Assembly (NCBI RefSeq): GCF_024298925.1
Contig: NZ_CP101283.1
Coordinates: 3,725,001 to 3,789,000, forward strand
DNA length: 64,000 nucleotides
From: Phenylobacterium sp. LH3H17
Lineage (GTDB): Bacteria > Pseudomonadota > Alphaproteobacteria > Caulobacterales > Caulobacteraceae
Reading direction: 5' to 3'
In this document: positions 1 through 7,219 of the stretch, in pieces
Layout of the letters: each line of letters opens with the position of its first letter
Numbering within the stretch: position 1 is the first letter of the stretch
Position numbers and translations under genes: made by a program
Notes under the pieces: model-generated
The model's input: only the letters and a program-made list of their open reading frames with translations
Told to the model about the DNA's origin: nothing
Databases searched by the model: none

Positions 1-580
1 TAAGCCGCTGGGTGAAGGCCGCGTTCGGCGCCGAGGACCACACGGCCAGCACGCCGCCGGGCCGCAGCGCCCGTCGGGCGGCGGCCAGCCCCCCCTGGTC
101 GTAGAGGCGGTCGTTGGCCTTGCGGCTCAGGCCCTCGGGGCCGTTGTCCACGTCGAGCAGGATGGCGTCGTAGGTCGCCTGGGCCGACCCGATCAGGGCG
201 CCGACGTCGCCCTCGTAGATGGTCAGGCGAGGGTCCTGCAGGCATTCGCCCGAGATGTGCGCCATGGGTCCACGCGCCCAGGCGATCACCGCCGGGACCA
301 GTTCGGCCACCGTGACCCGCGCCTGCGGCCCCAGGTTTTCCAGGGCGGCGCGCAGGGTGAACCCCATGCCGAATCCGCCGATCAGGATGTGGGACCTCGG
401 CCGGTCCCGCAGGCGCTCGCAGGCCAAGGTGGCCAAGGCCTTTTCCGAGCCGCTGAGCCGGCTGTTCATCAGCTCGATGCCGCCCGACATGATCGAGAAC
501 TCGGCGCCCCGCTGCATGAGCCGCAGCTCGCCGCCGTCGTCCGGAACCGTGGTCGTGTCGAGGTGAGTCCAGCGAATCAT
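1..580 (-). CDS. Spermidine synthase-like SAM-dependent methyltransferase (3' end cut off)
   Basis: The visible N-terminal 193 residues begin MIRWTHLDTTTVPDDGGELR and carry a Rossmann nucleotide-binding motif (LIGGFGMGFTLRAAL), the acidic stretch VTVAELVPAVIAWARG, and later DAILLDVDNGPEG. That order matches the polyamine-synthase (spermidine synthase) fold, in which the Asp-rich loop follows the SAM or decarboxylated-SAM site. Many short bacterial members are annotated only as spermidine synthase-like methyltransferases, and nothing visible fixes the substrate. The reading frame is open to the left edge, so the C-terminus lies outside the window. A true polyamine role is possible but not shown. 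Confidence 0.8.
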   Translation of the reverse strand, partial: MIRWTHLDTTTVPDDGGELRLMQRGAEFSIMSGGIELMNSRLSGSEKALATLACERLRDRPRSHILIGGFGMGFTLRAALENLGPQARVTVAELVPAVIAWARGPMAHISGECLQDPRLTIYEGDVGALIGSAQATYDAILLDVDNGPEGLSRKANDRLYDQGGLAAARRALRPGGVLAVWSSAPNAAFTQRL

Positions 581-636
581 CGTGACGGGCGTCCTTGATC
601 ACCCGCTGGAATACACCGAGACGCGAAGGGAACGCC

Positions 637-1326
637 TCAGGCCGGCTGCTTCACCGGCGGGTCGACATAGGAGGCCGACGCCGTGATCACCTCGTCGGGC
701 AGAGCGATCATCCGCAGATAGGCCTCCTTCGGATAGGCCATGTGCGGCTTGTCCTCGGCATAGGCCGGCTGGGCCACGGGACTGGGCCCCGCATAGGCGG
801 CCGGCGCCCTGAAGCGGGCGGCCTCCACCGCGTCGATGCCGGCCTTGGCGAGCACTGCGGGATCGATCCAGGCCTCCGGATCGATCGCCTCCTGCGAGGT
901 GGCGACCTCCAGCGTCATCTGATCGGGCCCCGCGAAATAGATCGAGCGGCACATGCCGTGGTCGACGGGGCCGATGACATTGACCCCGTGGCTGCGGATG
1001 CGGTCGCGCATGGCGATGAGGTCGGCGTCGGTGTCCACCCCGAAGGCCAGGTGCTGCAGCGTGCCCGGCGCGCTGGGCAGGGCGCCGCTGCCGGCGTGGG
1101 TCTTGCCCAGCTCGATGGGGATCTTGTCGACGTCCGGGAGCTGCACGATCGAGAAGTAGGAATGGTCGTTCATCCGCAGGAAGGCGTGCAGCCCTCCCGG
1201 GACGCCGTGCATGTCGAACAGCGCCACCAGCGGGCACCCCATGACCTCCGAGAAGAAGGCGATGTGCTTCTTGATGTCTCCGGCCATGAAGGCCAGGTGG
1301 TGGATGCCGGTCGGTTGCTGCGCCAT
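637..1326 (-). CDS. VOC family protein (glyoxalase/extradiol dioxygenase fold)
   Basis: A 229-residue protein with two vicinal-oxygen-chelate modules: GIHHLAFMAGDIKKHIAFFSE near the N-terminus, then LQHLAFGVDTDADL, closing with MTLEVATSQE. The histidines and the late glutamate are the usual metal ligands of the fold. The start at 1326 (MAQQPTG) is preferred over an upstream in-frame start at 1377 because an AGGTGAG ribosome binding site lies just before it and because the longer form would run into the divergent hydrolase gene. The last ~70 residues are an extension without a recognised domain. The substrate is unknown. The divergent alpha/beta hydrolase only 29 bp away suggests shared control and possibly a shared catabolic pathway. 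Confidence 0.8.
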   Translation of the reverse strand: MAQQPTGIHHLAFMAGDIKKHIAFFSEVMGCPLVALFDMHGVPGGLHAFLRMNDHSYFSIVQLPDVDKIPIELGKTHAGSGALPSAPGTLQHLAFGVDTDADLIAMRDRIRSHGVNVIGPVDHGMCRSIYFAGPDQMTLEVATSQEAIDPEAWIDPAVLAKAGIDAVEAARFRAPAAYAGPSPVAQPAYAEDKPHMAYPKEAYLRMIALPDEVITASASYVDPPVKQPA

Positions 1327-1355
1327 GGTGATCTCACCTGCGGGAGGGGACATGC

Positions 1356-2507
1356 ATGAAGATCGTACGCGAGCCATATGGCTATGCCTATGCCGAGAAG
1401 AGCAAGCTGAAGGAGACCTATGGCGGCCCCGACGGCCAGGTCTTCGTCGAGTGCATGCGCATCCGGCCTGAGACCGGCGACTCCAAGACCGTCATCCTGT
1501 TCAGCCACCCGATCGGCGGCGGCTCGTTCCTGCCCCTGGTCAGCGCGCTCGCCCGCGCCGGCCGCCACGTCATCTATTGCAACACTCGCTATCGGGGGAA
1601 CGACACCGCCCTGATCCTGGAAAAGTGCGTACTCGACCTGGGCGCCTGCATCGCCGACCTGAAGACCCGCTTCGGCTACGAGAAAGTGGTGCTGGGCGGC
1701 TGGTCGGGCGGCGGCTCCCTGTCGCTGTTTTACCAGGATCAAGCGACCCGCCCGACCATCACCACCACGCCGGCCGGGGACCCGGTGGACCTGACGGCCG
1801 CCGACCTGCAGCCCGCCGACGCGGTGTTGCTGCTCGCGGCCCACATCAGCCGCTCGGTGACCATGACCGAGTGGATCGATCCCTCGATCCTTGACGAGGA
1901 CAAGCCCTTCGAGCGCGACCTGGAGCTCAACATCTACAGCCCCGATTGCCCGAACCAGCCGCCCTATTCCGACGCCTTCGTGGCTCGATTCCGCGAGGCC
2001 CAGATCGCCCGCAATCGCCGCATCACCGCACGCGCCAAGGCGACGCTGGCCGAGCTGAAGGCCAACGGCGAGCCGGACATGGAGCGGCCCTTCGTGGTCT
2101 ATGGCACCATGTGCGACGTGCGGTGGACCGATCCGACCCAGGATCCCTCCGACCGCCGGCCTTACACCTGCTATCTCGGCGAGCCGCGCATCGCCAATGA
2201 CGGGCCGGTGGGCTTGGGGCGGTTCACCACCCTGCGGTCATGGCTGTCGCAGTGGAGCTATGACGAGAGCCGGGCCAACGGGGTGCTGAACGCCGCCAAC
2301 GTCACCTGTCCTTCTCTGACCATCAACAACACAGCAGACCTGGCCTGCACGCCCAGCCATGCGCGACGGCTGTTCGCGGCCCTGGCCTCGGAGGACAAGA
2401 CCTATGTCGATATTGAGGGCGCCGACCACTACTACATGGAACGGCCCGACCTACTGCCACAGGCTACCGCGACGGTGACCGGCTGGCTGGACGAGCGCGG
2501 CTTCTAG
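1356..2507 (+). CDS. Alpha/beta hydrolase family protein
   Basis: A 383-residue cytoplasmic protein without a signal peptide. The strand leading to the oxyanion region reads VILFSHPIGGGS, and the nucleophile elbow is VVLGGWSGGGS with Ser117 as predicted nucleophile. The C-terminal IEGADHYYMERPDLL holds the expected catalytic His, and the acid probably sits in NNTADLACTPSHA. A long insert of about 100 residues (roughly 165-270) separates the elbow from the acid and probably forms a lid. The gene is transcribed away from the VOC gene with only 29 bp between the starts. The substrate cannot be read from the sequence; an ester or a ring-cleavage product are both possible. Confidence 0.8.
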   Translation: MKIVREPYGYAYAEKSKLKETYGGPDGQVFVECMRIRPETGDSKTVILFSHPIGGGSFLPLVSALARAGRHVIYCNTRYRGNDTALILEKCVLDLGACIADLKTRFGYEKVVLGGWSGGGSLSLFYQDQATRPTITTTPAGDPVDLTAADLQPADAVLLLAAHISRSVTMTEWIDPSILDEDKPFERDLELNIYSPDCPNQPPYSDAFVARFREAQIARNRRITARAKATLAELKANGEPDMERPFVVYGTMCDVRWTDPTQDPSDRRPYTCYLGEPRIANDGPVGLGRFTTLRSWLSQWSYDESRANGVLNAANVTCPSLTINNTADLACTPSHARRLFAALASEDKTYVDIEGADHYYMERPDLLPQATATVTGWLDERGF

Positions 2508-2542
2508 ATCGCCCCCGCCCAGCCTCTCCCGTGTCGCCACGA

Positions 2543-3436
2543 TCAGGCCGCCAGGGCCGCGGTCCTGCGGCGGCGGAGCGACGCGCCCGCCAGGCCGAAG
2601 CCCGAGATCATCATCGCCCAGGTCGCCGGTTCAGGAACCGCCGAGACCTCGAAGTCGAAGTTCGAGGTGGAGCTTCCGAAGGAATAGCTGAAATTGTCGA
2701 CTGCGCCGACGAAGGTGCCGGGGCTCCAGCCGGAGCCGACGCCGGTGGAGAAGCCCGTCACCTTGTAGCCGGGGTTGAAGGTCGACCAATCGGAAATGCT
2801 GTGCAGGCAGCTCGGCGCCATGCGGAGCGGGTCCGAACAGGGCGACGGCAGGGCGACGATGACCTTGTTCGACCAGAAGAGCGAGTTGGTCGTGTCGATC
2901 GTCGTCGTCTGCCAGGCATCCTCGATCGGCGGGGCGCCCTGGAGGTACGGCTCGAACACCAGGTAGCCGGCATAGGCGCCCAGCGCTGTTTCCAGCATCA
3001 GTCGGTACGATGGAGCCGGCGCCGGATTGATCGTGGAGGCGCTGTCACGGAACCAGTCATAGCTGCCGCCGGTGAAGTCCGAGAGCAGAAGCGGCTGGGA
3101 GAAGCGGTACTCCATGTCCGCCTTCGACGGACCCGACCCATCGGTGCTGAAATAGATCGAACCGTTGCCGCCATTGGCGTCGGCATAGTCGGTGGTGATC
3201 CCGACCACGCCATTGCCGCGGACGTTCTGCTGCTGCCACTGGTCGCCGGCCAGCGCCTCGCCGCCCAGGGTGGCGCCGCTGGCGTTGGTCGACCGGGTCC
3301 CGGTCGAGTCGGTGGTGGTCGAGCCGGGCGCGATCGAGCCCAGCTCGGTGTTTTCGACCACGGTGGCCGCCGCGGGCGCCGCCGTCGCGAAGATCGCCAG
3401 CATGGTCGTGGCGACAAGCATGACTCTAAGCTGCAT
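2543..3436 (-). CDS. PEPxxWA-CTERM sorting domain protein
   Basis: A 297-residue exported protein: an N-terminal signal peptide (MQLRVMLVATTMLAIFATAAPAAA, cleaved after AAA), a Gly/Ser/Thr-rich beta-type ectodomain of about 230 residues without a recognised family, and a C-terminal sorting tail VPEPATWAMMISGFGLAGAS followed by RRRR. This tripartite tail (PEP motif, hydrophobic helix, basic end) is the substrate signature of exosortase systems, which cleave and attach or release such proteins at the envelope. No exosortase gene lies in the window. A second protein with nearly the same tail but an unrelated ectodomain lies at 4337-4984. Confidence 0.85.
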   Translation of the reverse strand: MQLRVMLVATTMLAIFATAAPAAATVVENTELGSIAPGSTTTDSTGTRSTNASGATLGGEALAGDQWQQQNVRGNGVVGITTDYADANGGNGSIYFSTDGSGPSKADMEYRFSQPLLLSDFTGGSYDWFRDSASTINPAPAPSYRLMLETALGAYAGYLVFEPYLQGAPPIEDAWQTTTIDTTNSLFWSNKVIVALPSPCSDPLRMAPSCLHSISDWSTFNPGYKVTGFSTGVGSGWSPGTFVGAVDNFSYSFGSSTSNFDFEVSAVPEPATWAMMISGFGLAGASLRRRRTAALAA

Positions 3437-3776
3437 CAGAACCCCCCAATGTTGAAAATGAGAACCCCTGGTGGCGAAGTTCCGCCACCGCGTGCGGGCA
3501 CGTTAATCTTTATTAACAACGAGGGAACCGCCCTTCCCTTCTGAGTTGAATCTTCAGGCAGCCTGATTTGACTTCGCGGGGTGGCGATGCTGAATGGGCG
3601 CATGTTCCGGCGACCCACCTTCGGACGATTTCGGCATCACGGCGGCAGCCTGCTAGCAGGCCTTTAGCCCCGGTCCCATGGCGCGCGCCGCGCGGGGATT
3701 CGGGGCGTCTTCCAGATCCCAGCCAGCCTGCGCCGTCGCGCGGGCCCATGCCCATCCCCAAGTCCGGAACATCACC
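3437..3776. other. 340-bp intergenic region with a GTTAAT inverted repeat
   Basis: This gap separates the divergent starts of the PEP-CTERM gene (3436) and the rnk-like gene (3777). It holds a perfect inverted repeat GTTAATCTTTATTAAC at 3502-3517, an AT-rich island in GC-rich surroundings that resembles a CtrA site (TTAA-N7-TTAA) but with a spacer of six. At 3524 a GGAAC is followed 16 bases later by GTT (3545), a weak match to the general-stress sigma pattern pointing toward rnk. No ORF with coding character was found, although the rnk frame stays open upstream to 3678. Confidence 0.5.
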
Positions 3777-4196
3777 ATGCCATCGGCGACCCCCGCCCAC
3801 GCACGTCCCAAGGTCATTCTCGGAGAAACCGACGCCGAGCGCCTCTCCGCGCTCGCCCTGCAGATGGAGCCATCCGCGCCCTTCGCGGCCGGCCTGCTTC
3901 TCGGCGAGATCGACCGCGCCGAAATCCAACCCGACGCCGTCGTCCCCGCCGATGTGGTGCAGATGCACTCGACCGTGGCCTTCATCGACGAAACGCACGG
4001 CAAGCGTCGCACGGTGCTGTTGGTCTTCCCCACCGAAGCCGACATCGGCGCCGGCAAGATCTCGGTGGTCACGCCGGTCGGCGCCGGCCTGATTGGCCTC
4101 ACCGCGGGCGACGAGATCTTATGGCCGAACCGCGACGGCCAGGAACGATCGCTCAGAATCCTGCGCGCGACGCCGCCGGTTCGACTGACCCTCTAG
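3777..4196 (+). CDS. rnk: Rnk-type nucleoside diphosphate kinase regulator (GreA/GreB C-terminal domain)
   Basis: A 139-residue protein. The C-terminal half (VVQMHSTVAFIDE, then RTVLLVFPTEADIGAGKISV, then PVGAGLIGLTAGDEILWP) is the FKBP-like GreA/GreB C-terminal domain as found in Rnk. Rnk proteins bind RNA polymerase at the secondary channel, compete with Gre factors, and were first described as affecting nucleoside diphosphate kinase levels. The start at 3777 gives the family's usual length; the in-frame start at 3678 would add 33 low-complexity Arg/Ala residues and is unlikely. A strong hairpin terminator follows at 4281-4316. The gene stands alone between two PEP-CTERM genes facing the opposite way. 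Confidence 0.8.
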   Translation: MPSATPAHARPKVILGETDAERLSALALQMEPSAPFAAGLLLGEIDRAEIQPDAVVPADVVQMHSTVAFIDETHGKRRTVLLVFPTEADIGAGKISVVTPVGAGLIGLTAGDEILWPNRDGQERSLRILRATPPVRLTL

Positions 4197-4280
4197 CCAG
4201 GCCGGCGCGCCAACCTGGTGGTCGCCGCGACCTGGATCGACGGGCAGAGGCCGGACCTGACGACCTAGGCCCAAACCGAA

Positions 4281-4316
4281 AAAGGCCCGGCTGCGCTCGC
4301 GCGCGGCCGGGCCTTT
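4281..4316. terminator. Bidirectional rho-independent terminator
   Basis: A perfect 11-bp stem, AAAGGCCCGGC (4281-4291) and GCCGGGCCTTT (4306-4316), with a 14-base loop. A-rich on the left and T-rich on the right, it can end transcription from both the rnk-like gene (+) and the convergent PEP-CTERM gene (-). Confidence 0.85.
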
Positions 4317-4336
4317 CGATCGGGATGGCTGGACGC

Positions 4337-4984
4337 TTAGATGGCGGCCAGGGTCTGACGGCGGCGGCTACGGGCCATGGAGCCGACGGCGCCGAAGCCG
4401 ATGATCATCATGGCCCAGGTCGCGGGCTCCGGAACCGCCGAGGCCGCGACATTGTCGATGGCCGGGCCGAAGGCGTCGCCGGTCAACGATGCGAAGGACA
4501 GGGTGGTCGAGGTCGAGGTGGCCTGGAAGATGAAGCTGCTGGGCGTCCAGTTCATGGCGCCATGGCTCGCGCCGGTGGTGTTGAACGAGAAGTTCTGGAC
4601 CGGGCCGGCGGACGAGGCCGCCATGGCCTTCAGCACAGGACCGGCGTCCGGATTGCCGGCCAGGTCGAAGGTCACCTTGTAGTACTGGCCCGCCACGGTG
4701 GTGAGGGTCTGGGCGATGCTGCCCGGCTGGGCGCCCGAGAGGTCGACGCTGCGCGCGCCTTCCGAAGCCTGCCAGTAGCTGCCGATATAGTCGACGCTGT
4801 CGGGGCCGACGGTCCAGCCGGTGATGGCGGTGCTGCCGCCGAACAGGGTGGTGAACGAGCCCGGATTGATCGAGCCGGCTTCAAAGCCGCCGTTGCTGAC
4901 GATGTTCACGGCAGCGGACGCGTTCTGGGCGAGGGCGGCGGCCGAAATCAGGGCCGCGGTGGCCAGGAGGGATTTGAACTTCAT
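4337..4984 (-). CDS. DUF642/choice-of-anchor-C-like protein with PEPxxWA-CTERM tail
   Basis: A 215-residue exported protein. A signal peptide (MKFKSLLATAALISAAALAQNASA) is followed by AVNIVSNGGFEAGSINPG and ITGWTVGPDSVDYIG, the opening of the DUF642/choice-of-anchor C beta-sandwich thought to bind carbohydrate or cell-surface polymer. The C-terminus is VPEPATWAMMIIGFGAVGSM with a trailing SRRR, the exosortase-type sorting tail. The start at 4984 is chosen because it begins the signal peptide; the frame is open to 5056 but the extra 24 residues do not fit an export signal. It ends at the bidirectional terminator shared with the rnk-like gene. Confidence 0.85.
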   Translation of the reverse strand: MKFKSLLATAALISAAALAQNASAAVNIVSNGGFEAGSINPGSFTTLFGGSTAITGWTVGPDSVDYIGSYWQASEGARSVDLSGAQPGSIAQTLTTVAGQYYKVTFDLAGNPDAGPVLKAMAASSAGPVQNFSFNTTGASHGAMNWTPSSFIFQATSTSTTLSFASLTGDAFGPAIDNVAASAVPEPATWAMMIIGFGAVGSMARSRRRQTLAAI

Positions 4985-5261
4985 GATGGGTGTTCCGAGT
5001 TTACGCGCCGAGTCGGCGCAACGCCCCCAGCAGTTGCGGGCCATAGACCACCACAACCTTGGCCCGGCAACGCAGTTCGCTCCAAACGCTTAACTTTCCC
5101 CAATACGGAGAACGAAAGTCGCCTGGACGACATTGCTGCGATGGCCATGCCCGGGCGGTGAACGGACCTGCGGCTAGCCGAATCCGCCGAAAGCGGACAT
5201 TGGTCCGCGCTACGACGAACAGGACTTCGCACCTGCCTCCGAGCGCACGCCAGGTTGAACC

Positions 5262-5732
5262 ATGACCCGAAAACTTACGGACAAGCCAATCTCGATCGGG
5301 GCCGATCATCGCGGTGTCGTTCTCAAGGAGCGACTAAAAGGCTGGCTGCAAGCCAACGGCTACAAGGTGAAGGACTGCGGGACCGACGGTGGCGCCGAGC
5401 GAGTCGATGCAATGGACTACGCGCTTCGGTTGGTGGCCGAAATCAAGGAGAACCGTTCCGACTTCGCCATCGGAATATGCGGTAGCGGGCAGATGATGGC
5501 CATGACGGCCAATCGCTTTCCTTTCATGCGGGCGACCCTGCTCCATACCGCGGCCGAAAGCGTCCCCGCCCGCGAGCACGGCGACGCCAATATGCTGGTC
5601 TTGGGCGCGGACACCGTCGACGAGGCCACCGCCGAGCAGATTCTCAAGACATTCCTGGACACAGCCGCCCTGGGCGGCCGCTATGCCGAGCGTCGAGAAC
5701 GATTGGCCAAGCTCGATGCTTCGGGGCTGTAG
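5262..5732 (+). CDS. rpiB: RpiB/LacA/LacB family sugar-phosphate isomerase
   Basis: A 156-residue protein of normal family length. ISIGADHRGVVLKERLKGWL matches the substrate-binding N-terminus, FAIGICGSGQMMAMTANRF holds the catalytic Cys and the anion-binding Gly-rich loop (CGSG rather than the commoner CGTG), and REHGDANMLVLGAD is the third conserved block. RpiB interconverts ribose-5-phosphate and ribulose-5-phosphate in the pentose phosphate pathway; close relatives act on galactose- or allose-6-phosphate. The gene is isolated, so context does not separate these. The variant residues after CGSG leave a non-ribose substrate open. Confidence 0.8.
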   Translation: MTRKLTDKPISIGADHRGVVLKERLKGWLQANGYKVKDCGTDGGAERVDAMDYALRLVAEIKENRSDFAIGICGSGQMMAMTANRFPFMRATLLHTAAESVPAREHGDANMLVLGADTVDEATAEQILKTFLDTAALGGRYAERRERLAKLDASGL

Positions 5733-5950
5733 GACGAGTTCCGCTTTCGGGTCAGCAGCGGAGGTCCTGGTTACCTTCTGCCGCACGTCGAGGCGGGCGG
5801 GGGTCCTGACCGACTTGAACCCTGTCACCGGCTCACTCTCAACGAGCCACTGGCGTAAGCAAGGCGGCTACGCCCCGTCATTTGATGGCGCTCGCTGGTG
5901 TCGCGCGACCCATTTCGCCGCCCCATAAACGGCTGTATTTATAAGGAAAA

Positions 5951-6027
5951 TGGCGCGCCCGGAACGATTCGAACGTCCGACCCTCAGATTCGTAGTCTGA
6001 TGCTCTATCCAGCTGAGCTACGGGCGC
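5951..6027 (-). tRNA. tRNA-Arg (anticodon ACG)
   Basis: A complete 77-nt cloverleaf on the minus strand. The acceptor stem GCGCCCG pairs with CGGGCGC, followed by discriminator G and an encoded CCA. The anticodon arm TCAGA-CTACGAA-TCTGA gives ACG, and the T arm is GGACG-TTCGAAT-CGTTC. ACG is normally edited to ICG and reads CGU, CGC and CGA. A T-rich run follows the 3' end. Confidence 0.97.
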
Positions 6028-6052
6028 GCACCTGCCTTGCGGCGAGGGCGCG

Positions 6053-6082
6053 GAACCTAGTCCGGGCGGCGGCGAAGCGCAA
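6053..6082 (-). promoter_or_regulatory. Predicted promoter of tRNA-Arg
   Basis: On the minus strand, TTGCGC (6082-6077) is separated by 16 bases from CTAGGT (6060-6055). This fits the Caulobacter housekeeping pattern of TTG-type -35 and CTAnnn-type -10, and places the start about 20 nt before the mature tRNA. The SRP RNA promoter at 51.66 kb has the same -35 sequence. Confidence 0.55.
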
Positions 6083-6114
6083 GCCGGGGCGACGGGAAAT
6101 TTCAGGGTTCGCTT

Positions 6115-7137
6115 TCAAGCCAGGTCGCGCCAGGTCCGGACGTCGGTCCCCGGCCAGGGGGTAGCGGCGTAGACGGCCCTCGCCACGGCGCGCGCCAGGA
6201 CATCGGCGGCCAGCGCGCCGATGCGGGCGATGGTGAAGTCGGCGGCCTCGCCCATGGGCCGGTGGGCGGTGGACAGCGCGAAGACCACGTCGCCGTCGAA
6301 GGGAGCGTGGATGGGGCGGATGGCGCGGGCCAGACCGTCCTGGGCCATGACCGCCACCCGCTTGGCCTGGGCCGGCGTCAGGGCCACGTCGGTGGCGACG
6401 CAGGCGATGGTGGTGTTCATCCGCGCGGCCGGGTCGGCCTTGGCCAGGCCCCAGTCGTCCGCAACGGCGCGCAGGCCGGAGGGGCTCAGGCCGCCGAATT
6501 CCTGGCCGATCTCGTAGGGCGCGGCCCAGAAGGTGCGCCCGCCCGGGGCGACCACCGAGCCGAAGGGGTTGACGGCCACCAGGGCGCCCACCGCGATCCC
6601 GTCGGCGGCGATCAGCGAGGCTGAGCCCGTCCCGCCCTTCAGGCTTCCCGCCATCGCGCCATAGCCGGCGCCGGTGGTGCCGAGCTCGAAGTCGAGGCCG
6701 GCGCTCACCACCGCCTCGCGGCCCAGGCGGCGATAAGGCGGGTCTTCGCCCCAGGCCTTGTCGCCGCCATTGGCCAGGTCATAGAGGATGGCCGCGGGGA
6801 CGACCGGAGAGGTCGGCACGCCGGGCCGGAGCACCAGGCCATAGCCGCGGCCATGGGCCCCCAGCCAGCCGGCGACCCCGTCGGCGGCGGCCAGGCCGTA
6901 GACCGAGCCCCCCGACAGCACGATGGCGTCGATGGCGTCGACCAGGTTCTCGGGGTTGAGCGCGTCGGTCTCCCGCGTGCCCGGGCCGCCGCCGCGCACG
7001 TCGCAGGCGGCCACGGCGCGCTCGTCGGGCAGGATGACGCTGACCCCGCTGCGGACGGCGAGGTCATGCGCCTGCCCCACCTTCAGACCCGGCACATCGG
7101 TGATCAGGTTGCGCGACCCGGGGGCTGCATCTCTCAT
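6115..7137 (-). CDS. P1 family peptidase (DmpA/NylC-type self-processing hydrolase)
   Basis: A 340-residue protein beginning MRDAAPGSRNLITDVPGLKV, with the family's GLKVGQAHD opening, VRGGGPGTRETD, and TTGAGYGAMAGSLKGGTGSAS. The sequence RMNTTIACVATDVALT contains Asn241-Thr242, the expected autocleavage point that frees Thr242 as N-terminal nucleophile, as in NylC. Family members are aminopeptidases, beta-aminopeptidases or nylon-oligomer hydrolases; the natural substrate here is unknown. The start at 7137 is chosen because it begins the conserved domain, whereas the upstream in-frame stretch is Arg/His-rich. No signal peptide is visible. It is divergent from a gamma-glutamyltransferase gene 82 bp away. 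Confidence 0.85.
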   Translation of the reverse strand: MRDAAPGSRNLITDVPGLKVGQAHDLAVRSGVSVILPDERAVAACDVRGGGPGTRETDALNPENLVDAIDAIVLSGGSVYGLAAADGVAGWLGAHGRGYGLVLRPGVPTSPVVPAAILYDLANGGDKAWGEDPPYRRLGREAVVSAGLDFELGTTGAGYGAMAGSLKGGTGSASLIAADGIAVGALVAVNPFGSVVAPGGRTFWAAPYEIGQEFGGLSPSGLRAVADDWGLAKADPAARMNTTIACVATDVALTPAQAKRVAVMAQDGLARAIRPIHAPFDGDVVFALSTAHRPMGEAADFTIARIGALAADVLARAVARAVYAATPWPGTDVRTWRDLA

Positions 7138-7219
7138 TAAGAACGGAAAGCACGGCTTGGCGTTTGTTGTCCACGCGCGCCGATGTCTATGGTGTGGCTT
7201 TCCTCCCCCCCGCCTTTGC

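Noticed and set aside
3524..3547. General-stress promoter upstream of rnk
   Set aside because: GGAAC-N16-GTT lacks the C before GTT at standard spacing and lies 230 bp from the gene, so it is noted only as weak.
5733..6027. Integration site at tRNA-Arg
   Set aside because: No integrase, no repeated tRNA 3' end and no change of gene character beside the tRNA.
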